Positions 41,820 to 49,697 are shown, counted from the first letter of the stretch. The stretch: DNA of 64,000 nt from Amycolatopsis orientalis DSM 40040 = KCTC 9412 (GCF_000478275.1 NZ_ASJB01000051.1:62001-126000); one strand, 5' to 3'. A program made the numbers and translations. The notes: generated from the letters alone by a model not told the origin.

Positions 41820-42244
41820 CCCTTGATGGCGGTGAGGACCTCCAGGACGTCCCTGGGGTCCTCACCGAGGTCGATCCGGCCGAACACCAGCAGGTGGTCG
41901 CCGGATTCGACCTCGAGGGTCAAGCTGTCCCGGCCGAGCCGGCGCGTCGTGCGCAGCCGGAGCCGGGCTTCGGTCCAGGGGTAGCGGTGCGCGCCGCCGA
42001 CGGTCCTGGCCAGGATGCCCTCGGGGCCGGCGGCCAGCCGAGGACGGAGCAAACTGCCGTGAAGCGCGAGAGCGCCCGTGGAGACCGTGGCCAACCCTGT
42101 CAGCACGGTGCCGCCGACGTCGCCGGCGATGACCAGCCACACCGTGCCCACCAGCAACAACAGGGTGATCACCCAGGCCACTACCACAACGTTCGAGCGC
42201 GGTGCCCACGAGGTGGGGTAGTTATCCACAGGGGTTATCCACAC
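41804..42244 (-). CDS. PH-domain membrane protein (Rv0010c-like)
   Basis: A 146-residue protein. Two transmembrane helices lie at about residues 18-38 and 43-65 (VVVVAWVITLLLLVGTVWLV; GGTVLTGLATVSTGALAL). A bacterial PH-like domain follows (RPRLAAGPEGILARTVGGAH; YPWTEARLRLRTTRRLGRDS; TLEVESGDHLLVFGRIDLG). It matches the position of Rv0010c beside crgA. The start GTG 42244 lies in a pair of DnaA boxes, so the first residues (WITPVDNY) are encoded by them; GTG 42229 is an alternative. Confidence 0.8.
   Translation of the reverse strand: MWITPVDNYPTSWAPRSNVVVVAWVITLLLLVGTVWLVIAGDVGGTVLTGLATVSTGALALHGSLLRPRLAAGPEGILARTVGGAHRYPWTEARLRLRTTRRLGRDSLTLEVESGDHLLVFGRIDLGEDPRDVLEVLTAIKGQALS
42222..42243 (+). 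promoter_or_regulatory. Pair of perfect DnaA boxes
   Basis: TTATCCACA at 42222-42230 and again at 42235-42243, same orientation, 4 bp apart. They overlap the start codon region of the PH-domain gene and lie about 23 kb from oriC, close to crgA. Two perfect boxes this close suggest a real DnaA-binding site. Confidence 0.78.
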
Positions 42245-42299
42245 TGGGGATGAGTCACACCGGTGTAATTCGGCGTCAAGCCGCCAACCGGAGTAATGC

Positions 42300-42566
42300 T
42301 CATCGCCACCGCATCGTCATGAGCAACCCGGCGATCATCAGCACGAAGCCGATGGCGAAGTTCGTGTTGCCCAGATCCGCCATGAAGGGGATCTTGTCGC
42401 CCGCGATGTAGTTGACGACCAACCACAACAGGCCGACCAGCATGAGGCCGAACATCACGATCTTGTAGAACAGGTTCGACGGGCCCGCGGCCTTGACCTT
42501 CACCGGCGTGCGGCGGTCGGTCGGCGGGGTGTACGCCGTCTTCTTACGGACCTTGGACTTCGGCAT
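42300..42566 (-). CDS. crgA: Cell division protein CrgA
   Basis: An 88-residue protein. ATG at 42566 is chosen for GAGGAA 6 nt upstream. A basic N-terminus (PKSKVRKKTAYTPPTDRRTP) is followed by two transmembrane helices (FYKIVMFGLMLVGLLWLVVN and NTNFAIGFVLMIAGLLMTM), ending MRWR. This is the typical CrgA topology with a short external loop. CrgA binds FtsZ and septal synthases and slows or stabilises divisome assembly. Position near ppiA matches Rv0011c. Confidence 0.96.
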   Translation of the reverse strand: MPKSKVRKKTAYTPPTDRRTPVKVKAAGPSNLFYKIVMFGLMLVGLLWLVVNYIAGDKIPFMADLGNTNFAIGFVLMIAGLLMTMRWR

Positions 42567-42720
42567 CGTGTTCCTCGCGTACTGTTCGGCATTCCTGGTG
42601 GCGATGACCCGCTCTCGGGTGCGCAACCAGCGCCACGTGCACACGTTAACGTAAACGAGCGCCGCTGGGCACCGTCCGGGACCGGTCGATTTCCCGCACT
42701 GTGACAATGCTGTCACACAC

Positions 42721-42780
42721 GGTTCGACACTGTGCTGGTTCGACGACTGTGCTGGTTCGACACTGCGGCTTGGTTCGAGA
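42721..42780. repeat. Four phased GGTTCGA repeats upstream of the sortase gene
   Basis: GGTTCGA begins at 42721, 42737, 42754 and 42772, spaced 16, 17 and 18 bp, each followed by the related ACACTGTGCT / CGACTGTGCT / CACTGCGGCT / GACTGAGG. The last copy ends 14 bp before the sortase start codon. It could be a regulator-binding array or an expanded tandem repeat. Confidence 0.75.
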
Positions 42781-42793
42781 CTGAGGAGCTTGC

Positions 42794-43906
42794 GTGGCTG
42801 AGCGGGAAGAGCCGGGCGGGGACCGTCGGCGGTACTCCGAGCGACCACCCGGCGCGGGCCGTCCGGCCCCCCGACGTGGACCGGAGGACGCGCCGCCGCG
42901 CCGCGGCCAGGGTGCGGCGCCGACACCTCGGCGGAGGCCGCAGGACGGCCGGGCGCAGGACGGCCCGCCGCCGCGACGCCGGATGGACGGGCCCCCGCCG
43001 CGTCGTCGTCCCGCGCCGCCGCCCGGGTCGACCGAGGAGACCGTCGTCTTCGAGCCGGTCGGCGGTGGTACCGCGACCGAAGAACGCCCGCCGCGGGAAC
43101 TCGGCAAGGGCGGCGTCGCCATCCGGACCGTCGGTGAACTCCTCATCACCGCGGGACTGGTCGTGCTGCTGTTCATGGTCTACGAGGTCTACGTGACCGA
43201 CCTGTTCTCCGCCGGCAAGCAGTCCGAGGCGAGTTCGGAACTGGACGGCGAATGGGGCAAGGACCGGCAGCTGCATCCGGAACTGGTCGACGGCAAGGCG
43301 TTCGCCAGGATCCACATCCCGGTGTTCGGCGCCGACTTCAACTTCACCATCCAGGAAGGCACGACCGAGGCCGCGCTCGAAGTCGGCCCCGGCCACTACA
43401 AGGGCACCGCGCTGCCGGGCGAGCCGGGCAACTTCGCGGTCGCCGGCCACCGGGTCGGCAAGGGCGCGCCGTTCAACGACCTGGACAATCTCAGCTCGTG
43501 CGACCAGATCGTCATCGAGACGCAGACCGACTTCTACATCTACAAGGTGCTGCCCTACAAGGACGAGGTCGAGGGCTGGGCCACCGGCAAGGGCGCCGAG
43601 CCGAAGTGCAAGAACGTCGGAACGCTGCGCGACCCGAACGCCGTCGACGGCGGTGCCTACGGCGAGACCAACGGCCGCCGCATCGTGTTCCCGACCAAGG
43701 GCGACACGGTGAACCCGGTGCCGTACAAGGATCCTGAGATCCTGCCGAAGGCCGAGCAGGTCGCGCTGCTCACGCTGACGACCTGTCACCCGCAGTTCTC
43801 CGCGCGCGAGCGGCTCATCATCCACTCGGTGCTGACCCAGCAGGTCCCGAAAAACCAGGTGGGCAGCTACGCCGAACTCCTGCCCAAGATCTCGGAGGCG
43901 CGCTGA
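42794..43906 (+). CDS. Class E sortase
   Basis: A 370-residue membrane transpeptidase with GTG and TGAGGAG 5 nt upstream. The first 105 residues are a cytoplasmic Arg/Pro-rich region (RRRPQDGRAQDGPPPRRR). One transmembrane helix covers about 113-130 (VGELLITAGLVVLLFMVY). The sortase domain has catalytic H219 (FAVAGHRVG), C331 in TLTTCHP and Arg at 338-340 (SARERL). Class E sortases attach LAxTG-type proteins to peptidoglycan in high-GC actinobacteria. It lies beside crgA as in Streptomyces. Its stop codon shares a base with the next start. Confidence 0.94.
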   Translation: MAEREEPGGDRRRYSERPPGAGRPAPRRGPEDAPPRRGQGAAPTPRRRPQDGRAQDGPPPRRRMDGPPPRRRPAPPPGSTEETVVFEPVGGGTATEERPPRELGKGGVAIRTVGELLITAGLVVLLFMVYEVYVTDLFSAGKQSEASSELDGEWGKDRQLHPELVDGKAFARIHIPVFGADFNFTIQEGTTEAALEVGPGHYKGTALPGEPGNFAVAGHRVGKGAPFNDLDNLSSCDQIVIETQTDFYIYKVLPYKDEVEGWATGKGAEPKCKNVGTLRDPNAVDGGAYGETNGRRIVFPTKGDTVNPVPYKDPEILPKAEQVALLTLTTCHPQFSARERLIIHSVLTQQVPKNQVGSYAELLPKISEAR

Positions 43907-44061
43907 TGTACGGCTGGATCTGGCGTAAGTTGCCGGGCCCCTTCGCGGTGAAGCTGATGACGGCGGTCGTGCTGGCGCTCGGGATCGTCGCCCTGCTGAT
44001 GTTCGTCGTCTTCCCCTGGCTGGAGCCACGCCTGTGGTTCAACGAGGTTTCGGTCCAGTAA
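43906..44061 (+). CDS. 51-residue membrane protein coupled to the sortase
   Basis: ATG overlaps the sortase stop as TGATG, indicating translational coupling. The sequence YGWIWRKLPGPFAVKLMTAV then VLALGIVALLMFVVFPWLEP shows one transmembrane helix, ending NEVSVQ outside. Small proteins of this type (WIWRKLPG start) are conserved beside sortase and trpG genes in actinobacteria as I remember them, but the role is unknown. It may assist the sortase or divisome. Real coding is supported by the overlap and third-position GC. Confidence 0.8.
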   Translation: MYGWIWRKLPGPFAVKLMTAVVLALGIVALLMFVVFPWLEPRLWFNEVSVQ

Positions 44062-44063
44062 GC

Positions 44064-45035
44064 GTGCGATTCGGAGTATTCCTCGTCTCCGGGCGGTTTC
44101 CCGGCCAGGAGGACGCCGACGTCCTGCGCCGGTCGGTCGACGCCGCCGTCGCCGCCGAGAAGGCCGGATTCGACGACGTCTGGTTCGCGGAGCATCACTT
44201 CATGCCGTACGGCGTCTGCCCGTCCGCGATCACCCTCGCCGCGCACGTGCTCGGCCGCACCGAACGGATCGCCGTCGGCACCGCGGTGAGTGTCCTGTCG
44301 ACTGCACATCCGGTGGCGCTCGCCGAACAGTGGTCGCTGCTGGACGCGGTCTCCGGCGGACGGCTGCGGATCGGCGTCGGCCGCGGTGGGCCGTGGCAGG
44401 ACCTCGAGGTGTTCGGCACCGGATTGTCCCGCTACGAAACGGGATTCGAGGAGAGCCTCGACCTGCTGCTCGCGGCGATGTCGTCGAAGACCGTCTCCGC
44501 CGACGGCGACCACTTCGCGTTCCGTGAGGTGCCGATGGTGCCGCGTCCGCAACGCGCGCCACGGGTGGTCGTGGCCTGTGGTGACGCCGGATCGCGCGCG
44601 GTCCGGATCGCCGCCGACCGCGGGCTGCCGATGCTGCTAGGCCTGCACACCGACGACGACGCGAAGATCGAAACCCTTGCCGCGTACGGGGATTCCGCCG
44701 CCGGGCATGTCTCGACGGTGATGTGCCAGGTGGGGGACGACGCGGTGGACGTCGTGCGGTCCGCGTTGCCGGGCTCCCTGAAGGAGGGGTTCGCCGGGCA
44801 CGTGTACCTGAACGGCAAACGGGGACTGGAGAAGGACCCGGTGGCCTACACCGACCGGCTGTGCGAGCTGCACCCGATCGGCGGCGTCGGCTACTGCGTC
44901 GACAGGCTGGGAACGAGCATCCGGCGTACCGGGGTCTCCCACGTGATCATGATGGTGGAAGCGTCCGGTACGCCGGAAGGAACGCTCGAAAACATCGCGC
45001 GCATCGGGGAAGAGGTACTACCCGCCCTGCGCTGA
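44064..45035 (+). CDS. Luciferase-like (LLM class) flavin-dependent oxidoreductase
   Basis: A 323-residue protein. GTG at 44064 is chosen, 2 bp after the small membrane protein. The luciferase-like TIM barrel is seen in FGVFLVSGRFPGQEDADVLR, GFDDVWFAEHHFMPYGVCPS, GTAVSVLSTAHPVALAEQWS and GGRLRIGVGRGGPWQDLEVF. It likely uses FMN or F420 as cofactor; which one cannot be told. The substrate is unknown. Confidence 0.9.
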   Translation: MRFGVFLVSGRFPGQEDADVLRRSVDAAVAAEKAGFDDVWFAEHHFMPYGVCPSAITLAAHVLGRTERIAVGTAVSVLSTAHPVALAEQWSLLDAVSGGRLRIGVGRGGPWQDLEVFGTGLSRYETGFEESLDLLLAAMSSKTVSADGDHFAFREVPMVPRPQRAPRVVVACGDAGSRAVRIAADRGLPMLLGLHTDDDAKIETLAAYGDSAAGHVSTVMCQVGDDAVDVVRSALPGSLKEGFAGHVYLNGKRGLEKDPVAYTDRLCELHPIGGVGYCVDRLGTSIRRTGVSHVIMMVEASGTPEGTLENIARIGEEVLPALR

Positions 45036-45040
45036 ACGGG

Positions 45041-45433
45041 TTAGCAGTCGCGGAGTTCCGGGCTCTGGTTCAGCAGCTGGCCGCGGACCGAGACGAACGC
45101 GCGGTAGCGGTCACTGTCCACTTGGGACGTTTTGAACACGGCGACCCGGTGGCAGTTCTGGAACGCCAGCTTGACGCCGAAGTGCCGTTCCAGTCCACCG
45201 CGGATGGCGTCCGAGGCGAGCGCCCGCAGCAGCTGGCCACGTTCGGCCTCGCTCGGCGGTGGGGTCTCGTTGTCGGCGAATCCGTCGGCCGCGCCTTCGG
45301 CCTCGGCGATGACACCGGTGATCACGGTCCAGGCGTAGGGCAGGGATTCCCGGACACACGCGACGAATTCGGCGTCCGAGACTTCCCCGCGTTCGGCCTT
45401 CTCCAGCAGCGCGGGCGATACATCCAGTGACAT
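45041..45433 (-). CDS. SCO5389-family protein
   Basis: A 130-residue cytoplasmic protein beginning SLDVSPALLEKAERGEVSDA with conserved segments FADNETPPPSEAERGQLLRA, LASDAIRGGLERHFGVKLAF, QNCHRVAVF and the C-terminus RGQLLNQSPELRDC. These match the actinobacterial SCO5389 family well from memory. It is convergent with the LLM oxidoreductase (5 bp apart). No function is established. Confidence 0.88.
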   Translation of the reverse strand: MSLDVSPALLEKAERGEVSDAEFVACVRESLPYAWTVITGVIAEAEGAADGFADNETPPPSEAERGQLLRALASDAIRGGLERHFGVKLAFQNCHRVAVFKTSQVDSDRYRAFVSVRGQLLNQSPELRDC

Positions 45434-45562
45434 CGAACCTCCGAGAGAGACACGGTGAACGTGGGCCGTCTTCCTGACTACTCACCCGCGGCCCGGGCCA
45501 CAAGAGAAAACGATCATCATCACCACTTTGGCGGAAGCCCGGTGAAGGTCCCTGGAGTAATA

Positions 45563-45611
45563 CGTGAAGGCCCCCTTGAGGGACTCAGAGTCCCTCAAGG
45601 GGGCCTTCACG
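45563..45611. repeat. Perfect 23-bp palindromic repeat (Amycolatopsis-type intergenic element)
   Basis: CGTGAAGGCCCCCTTGAGGG + ACT pairs perfectly with AGT + CCCTCAAGGGGGCCTTCACG around a 3-nt loop CAG. A partial copy GTGAAGGTCCCTGG lies 20 bp to the left at 45542. It sits 19 bp past the minus-strand stop of fprA, so it may serve as terminator. The same core sequence is, as I recall, scattered through Amycolatopsis genomes. Confidence 0.85.
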
Positions 45612-45629
45612 GCGTTTCGCGAGCTTGGC

Positions 45630-46994
45630 TCAGGAGCGCGAGATACGGGTCATCTCGTCGCGTTCGACGACCTTCACGCGGTCCCGGCCGTGCGGGGCGC
45701 CCAGGGACTTCTCGTGGGCGTCGAGCTTGCCCCACCCTTCCCAGGTGGTGAAGGGAACGCCGCGTTCGGTGAGGAAACCGAGGATCGCGTCGGGATCGTC
45801 CACGGCCGGGGCCGTCAGGTTCTCGACGTCGGCCAGCAGGCTCGCGATCGTCTCGGCCGCGTCGCCCTTGGTGTGCCCGATGAGGCCGACCGGGCCGCGC
45901 TTGATCCAGCCGGTCACGTAGACGCCCGGCACCTGGTCCTCGTCGATGTCCAGCACCCGGCCCGCCTGGTTCGGCACGGTCCCGGTGGTGTGGTCGAAGG
46001 GGATCTCCGGCAGATGCGAGGACAGGTAACCGACCGCGCGGTAGACGGCCTGGACGTCCCAGTCGTGGAACTCGCCGGTGCCGCGCACGTTCCCGTCACC
46101 GGTCAGTTCGGTGCGCTCGGTCCGGAGGCCGACGACGCGTCCGTCCTCGCCGACGATCTCGCACGGCGAGTGCAGGAAGTGCAGGTGCAGCCGCTTCGGC
46201 CGGTCGCCCTGGTCGCGGATCGCCCACTCCTGCAGCGTCTTCACGACCATGTCGATCTGCTTCGACGCCCGCAGCGCGGCGATGCTGCCTTCGTCGAACT
46301 CGATGTCCTCGGGGTAGACGATGACCTCGACGTTCGGCGAGTGGTCCAGCTCCCGGAGTTCGAGCGGCGTGAACTTCGCCTGGGCCGGACCGCGACGGCC
46401 GAACACGTGCACGTCGGTGACCGGGCTGGCCTTGAGGCCCTGGTAGACGTTGTCCGGGATGTCGGTGCTGAGCAGCTCGTCCGCGGTCTTCGCGAGGATC
46501 CGCGCCACGTCGAGCGCCACGTTCCCGACCCCGAGGACGGCGACCGAGGTCGCGTTCAGCGGCCAGGTGCGCGGGACGTCCGGGTGCCCGTCGTACCAGG
46601 AGACGAAGTCGGCGGCGCCGTAGCTGCCGTCGAGGTCGATCCCGGGGATGTCGAGCGCGCGGTCGGCCATGGCGCCGGTCGAGAAGATGACGGCGTCGTA
46701 GAACTGGCGCAGGTCGTCGAGCTTCAGGTCGGTCCCGTAGTCGACGTTGCCCAGCAGCCGGATGTTCGGCTTGTCGAGCACCTTGTGCAGGGCGGTGACG
46801 ATGCCCTTGATCCGGGGGTGGTCGGGTGCGACGCCGTACCGGATCAGCCCGAACGGCGCCGGCATGCGCTCGAACAGGTCGATCGTTACAGATCCAGCGC
46901 TGTCGGAGGACTTGTCGAGCAGGTCGGCCGCGTAGATGCCGGCCGGACCGGCACCCACGATGGCTACACGAAGAGAACGGCTCACCCCTACCAC
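45630..46994 (-). CDS. fprA: Ferredoxin/adrenodoxin-type NADP+ reductase FprA
   Basis: A 454-residue FAD enzyme moving electrons between NADPH and ferredoxin, for P450 or iron-sulfur pathways. GTG 46994, or GTG 46985 (SRSLRVAIVGAGPAG). The FAD motif is VAIVGAGPAGIYAADLL, and FGLIRYGVAPDHPRIKG is diagnostic of adrenodoxin-reductase-like enzymes. The NADPH motif is VAVLGVGNVALDVARIL, with FGRRGPAQAKFTPLELREL and the C-terminal FAD segment GYVTGWIKRGPVGLIGHTKG shortened here to VTGWIKRGPVGLIGHTKG. It resembles mycobacterial FprA. Confidence 0.94.
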   Translation of the reverse strand: MVGVSRSLRVAIVGAGPAGIYAADLLDKSSDSAGSVTIDLFERMPAPFGLIRYGVAPDHPRIKGIVTALHKVLDKPNIRLLGNVDYGTDLKLDDLRQFYDAVIFSTGAMADRALDIPGIDLDGSYGAADFVSWYDGHPDVPRTWPLNATSVAVLGVGNVALDVARILAKTADELLSTDIPDNVYQGLKASPVTDVHVFGRRGPAQAKFTPLELRELDHSPNVEVIVYPEDIEFDEGSIAALRASKQIDMVVKTLQEWAIRDQGDRPKRLHLHFLHSPCEIVGEDGRVVGLRTERTELTGDGNVRGTGEFHDWDVQAVYRAVGYLSSHLPEIPFDHTTGTVPNQAGRVLDIDEDQVPGVYVTGWIKRGPVGLIGHTKGDAAETIASLLADVENLTAPAVDDPDAILGFLTERGVPFTTWEGWGKLDAHEKSLGAPHGRDRVKVVERDEMTRISRS

Positions 46995-46999
46995 GGTAA

Positions 47000-47015
47000 G
47001 TTAGGGCGACCTAAC
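47000..47015. promoter_or_regulatory. GTTAGG-N4-CCTAAC palindrome upstream of fprA
   Basis: A 16-bp inverted repeat 6 bp upstream of the fprA start and 55 bp before trpG. The half-sites TTAGG/CCTAA are those of DtxR/IdeR iron boxes, but the spacing (4 instead of 9) does not fit the 19-bp consensus. A regulator-binding site is likely; iron control is only a possibility. Confidence 0.5.
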
Positions 47016-47069
47016 AATCATTGTGATCTGGCGTACGGTCCACCTGGTGGGAGCCGCTAAGCTGGCGGT

Positions 47070-47714
47070 ATGCGCGTGCTCGTCGTCGACAACTACGACA
47101 GTTTTGTCTACAACCTGGTCCAGTACCTGGCCCAGCTCGGCGCCGACTGCACCGTCTGGCGCAACGACGTGGTGGAGATCGACAAACTCGGCGAGTTCGA
47201 CGCGGTCCTCGTCTCTCCCGGCCCCGGAACCCCGGAACGCGCTGGTCAGAGCATGGACGTCGTCCGCAAATGCGCCGAAGAGCGGATCCCGATGCTCGGG
47301 GTCTGCCTCGGCCACCAGGCCTTGGGTGTCGTTTTCGGCGCCACCGTCGACCGCGCGCCCGAACTCCTGCACGGCAAGACCAGCCAAGTCCACCATTCGG
47401 GAGCCGGGGTCCTCGCCGGGCTCCCCGGTGAGTTCACCGCCACGCGGTACCACTCGCTGACCGTTTTGCCGGAAACCATCGACGACGCCGTGTTCGAGAT
47501 CACAGGCCGCACCGAATCCGGCATCGTGATGGGCATGCGGCACCGCGAGCTGCCGCTCGAAGGCGTCCAGTTCCACCCCGAATCCGTGCTCACGCAGGGC
47601 GGACACCGGATGCTGGCGAACTGGATGGCTTCGGCCGGGCACCCGGTCGCCGACGCCACGGTCAACGAACTCGAAGAGGCCACCCGCGCGCTGCAGAAGG
47701 CCGCTGCTGCGTGA
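47070..47714 (+). CDS. trpG: Anthranilate/aminodeoxychorismate synthase glutamine amidotransferase
   Basis: A 214-residue class I glutamine amidotransferase. The nucleophilic Cys is in GVCLGHQALG; the catalytic His/Glu pair in GVQFHPESVLT. VDNYDSFVYNLVQYL and VLVSPGPGTPERAG are diagnostic. It supplies ammonia to TrpE or PabB, neither of which is nearby, so trpG and pabA cannot be separated. Position between the sortase region and pknB matches trpG (Rv0013). GTGA overlap with the ABC gene downstream. Confidence 0.93.
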   Translation: MRVLVVDNYDSFVYNLVQYLAQLGADCTVWRNDVVEIDKLGEFDAVLVSPGPGTPERAGQSMDVVRKCAEERIPMLGVCLGHQALGVVFGATVDRAPELLHGKTSQVHHSGAGVLAGLPGEFTATRYHSLTVLPETIDDAVFEITGRTESGIVMGMRHRELPLEGVQFHPESVLTQGGHRMLANWMASAGHPVADATVNELEEATRALQKAAAA

Positions 47715-48523
47715 CCTCGCTGATCCGGCTCGAAGGGGTCGGTAAGCGCTACGGCCGCGGCGAACCCGTACTCACCGGCGTCGACCTCGACGTCCCGGCC
47801 GGTCGCGTGATCGGCATCCTCGGCACGAACGGTTCGGGCAAGTCGACGCTGCTCAGGATCCTCGCGGCCCTGTCCCGCGAGACCTCGGGAAGCGTCGTCG
47901 GCAGTCCGCGCGTCGGCTACCTGCCGGACCGTTTCCCGGCCGGGCAGCGGATGAGCGCCAGGGCCTACCTCCGGCATATGGCCCGCGTCGACGGCTTTGT
48001 CGCTTTGTCGGCCATCGACCCGTTGCTGGACCGGCTCGCGCTGGTGGGCGGACCGGACGCGCCCCTGCGGACGCTGTCGAAGGGCAATGCCCAGAAGGTC
48101 GGCCTCGCCCAGGCCGTCTTGGCCGAGCCGGAGCTGCTGATCCTCGACGAGCCCTGGTCCGGCCTCGACGTCGAAGCGCACGCCGTGCTCGGCGAAGTCG
48201 TCGCCGAAACCAGGGAACGCGGCGCGAGCGTGGTCTTCACCGACCACCGCGCGGCCGTCGTGCACGCCCACGCCGACGACGTCTACCGGATGGACTCCGG
48301 GCGCCTGACCCGCGTCGAGTCGGTCGCGAAGGCCGAAACGGCGACAAGGGTCGTCCTGCGGGGGCCCGGCGGCGACTGGTCTTCGGAACCCGGCGTCCGC
48401 CAGGCCGTGGCCGAGGGCGACCAAATCGTCCTGACGGTCGAAGCCGGGCACACGGACGCCGTCCTGCTCCGTGCGCTGAACCGGGGATTCTCGGTCCGGG
48501 AGGTGGCGCCGTGCTCGCCATGA
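47711..48523 (+). CDS. ABC transporter ATP-binding protein
   Basis: A 270-residue ATPase with GTG overlapping the trpG stop. Walker A is GTNGSGKST (about residues 37-45), the signature LSKGNAQKVGLAQ, Walker B LLILDEPWSGLD and switch His in VVFTDHRAAV. The C-terminal 60 residues are outside the core (RVVLRGPGGDWSSEPGVRQA). The Q-loop region reads VGYLPDRFPAGQRMSARAYL. It pairs with the permease overlapping its 3' end by 13 bp. An exporter is likely; substrate unknown. Confidence 0.92.
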   Translation: MTSLIRLEGVGKRYGRGEPVLTGVDLDVPAGRVIGILGTNGSGKSTLLRILAALSRETSGSVVGSPRVGYLPDRFPAGQRMSARAYLRHMARVDGFVALSAIDPLLDRLALVGGPDAPLRTLSKGNAQKVGLAQAVLAEPELLILDEPWSGLDVEAHAVLGEVVAETRERGASVVFTDHRAAVVHAHADDVYRMDSGRLTRVESVAKAETATRVVLRGPGGDWSSEPGVRQAVAEGDQIVLTVEAGHTDAVLLRALNRGFSVREVAPCSP

Positions 48524-49155
48524 CCCGCTACTACCTCGCGCTGCTCGGCCATTCCCAGCGCTATCTCCCCGCGGTCCTCGCCTATCTCGCGGTCAACACC
48601 GTGCTCTACACGGATCCGAAGTCGCCGCTGCTGCCGCAGTACGGGATCAGCGCGGGCTCGCTCCTGGTGGTTTCGTGCTGGCTGACCATCGCGATGCTCG
48701 ACATCGAAGATCCGGTCCAGCGGCTGGTCACCTTCAGCCACGCCCGTCGACGGCGTTCGGTCCTCGGCGGGGCCGCGCTGGCCGTTTTCGGGTGCGCCGC
48801 CGCGCTGATCGTCGTGACGCTGCTGTGGTCCGGGATCCGATCAGGCGGCTTCCCTGTCGGCACCCTCGCCGTCGGAGCCGCGGCGCACGCGTTGTGCGCG
48901 CTGTTCGGGATCGCGATCGGCCTGCCGTGCTCGCGGCTGCTCGTCCCGCGGATCGGCTGGTCCGTGCTGGCGGCGATCTTCGCTCTCGCGGCCGTGCTCC
49001 TGGTGAAATGGCTGCCGCTGGCCAACCCGCTGCTGCGCGCCCTGACCTCGCAGCAGCCCGTGGCCGGTCCGCTCATGGTGGCCGTGGTGGCGGCAGTCGC
49101 CGCGATCCTCGTGAGCATGACAGCCGTCGGATACCTGTTGCGCCGCAACGCCTGA
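48511..49155 (+). CDS. ABC transporter permease
   Basis: A 214-residue integral membrane protein with about six helices (for example RYLPAVLAYLAVNTVLY, GAALAVFGCAAALIVVTLLW, VGAAAHALCALFGIAIGLPC, WSVLAAIFALAAVLLVKWLP, LMVAVVAAVAAILVSMTAVG). GTG start inside the ATPase gene. With the ATPase it makes a minimal two-gene half-transporter. No substrate-binding protein is present, which favours export. Confidence 0.83.
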   Translation: MLAMTRYYLALLGHSQRYLPAVLAYLAVNTVLYTDPKSPLLPQYGISAGSLLVVSCWLTIAMLDIEDPVQRLVTFSHARRRRSVLGGAALAVFGCAAALIVVTLLWSGIRSGGFPVGTLAVGAAAHALCALFGIAIGLPCSRLLVPRIGWSVLAAIFALAAVLLVKWLPLANPLLRALTSQQPVAGPLMVAVVAAVAAILVSMTAVGYLLRRNA

Positions 49156-49697
49156 TGCCGCTTCTGATCGTGCTGAACGGCCCGCCCGCCTGCGGGAAGT
49201 CGACGCTCGCCCGGTTGTACGCCGACGCCCACCCGCTGACGCTCAACCTCGACATCGACCGGATCCGCGGTCTGCTCGGTGCCTGGCGAGACGACGCCGC
49301 GAAAGCGGGCATACTCGCTCGCGACCTGGCCGTGAGCATGGCGCGGACCCACCTGGCGGCCGGATGCGACGTGATCGTGCCGCAGTTCCTCGGCCGCGCC
49401 GATCTCCTCGAACGACTCGAAGCGCTCGCCGGCGAGACGGCCGCGGAGTTCCACGAGATCGTCCTGCTCGACACCAAGGAGAACGTGCTCCGGCGGTTCG
49501 CCGACCGCACGCGCGCGGCGGCCGAGCCCGAGCACGTCGAAGCACACGAAACGCTGGGCGGGCCCGAACGGCTCGCGGAGATGTACGACCGGCTCGTGGC
49601 GCTCGTCGCCACGAGGCCGCGGGCGAAGGTCGTCCAGACCAGCGCGGGGCGGATCGACGCCGCTTACCAGGGACTTCTTCGCAGTCTGGTGCCCTAG
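49155..49697 (+). CDS. P-loop kinase/AAA ATPase of unknown substrate
   Basis: A 180-residue protein. ATG shares a base with the permease stop (TGATG). Walker A is NGPPACGKSTLARLY (residues 8-22); LDIDRIRGLLG and DVIVPQFLGRADLLERLEAL fit the zeta-toxin/shikimate-kinase-like P-loop kinases. It could phosphorylate a small molecule handled by the transporter. Its 3' end overlaps the convergent vapC gene by 4 bp. Confidence 0.8.
   Translation: MPLLIVLNGPPACGKSTLARLYADAHPLTLNLDIDRIRGLLGAWRDDAAKAGILARDLAVSMARTHLAAGCDVIVPQFLGRADLLERLEALAGETAAEFHEIVLLDTKENVLRRFADRTRAAAEPEHVEAHETLGGPERLAEMYDRLVALVATRPRAKVVQTSAGRIDAAYQGLLRSLVP

Noticed and set aside
47000..47015. A canonical IdeR/DtxR iron box upstream of fprA.
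   Set aside because: The TTAGG and CCTAA half-sites are 4 bp apart rather than 9, so the consensus is not met; kept only as an unassigned palindrome.
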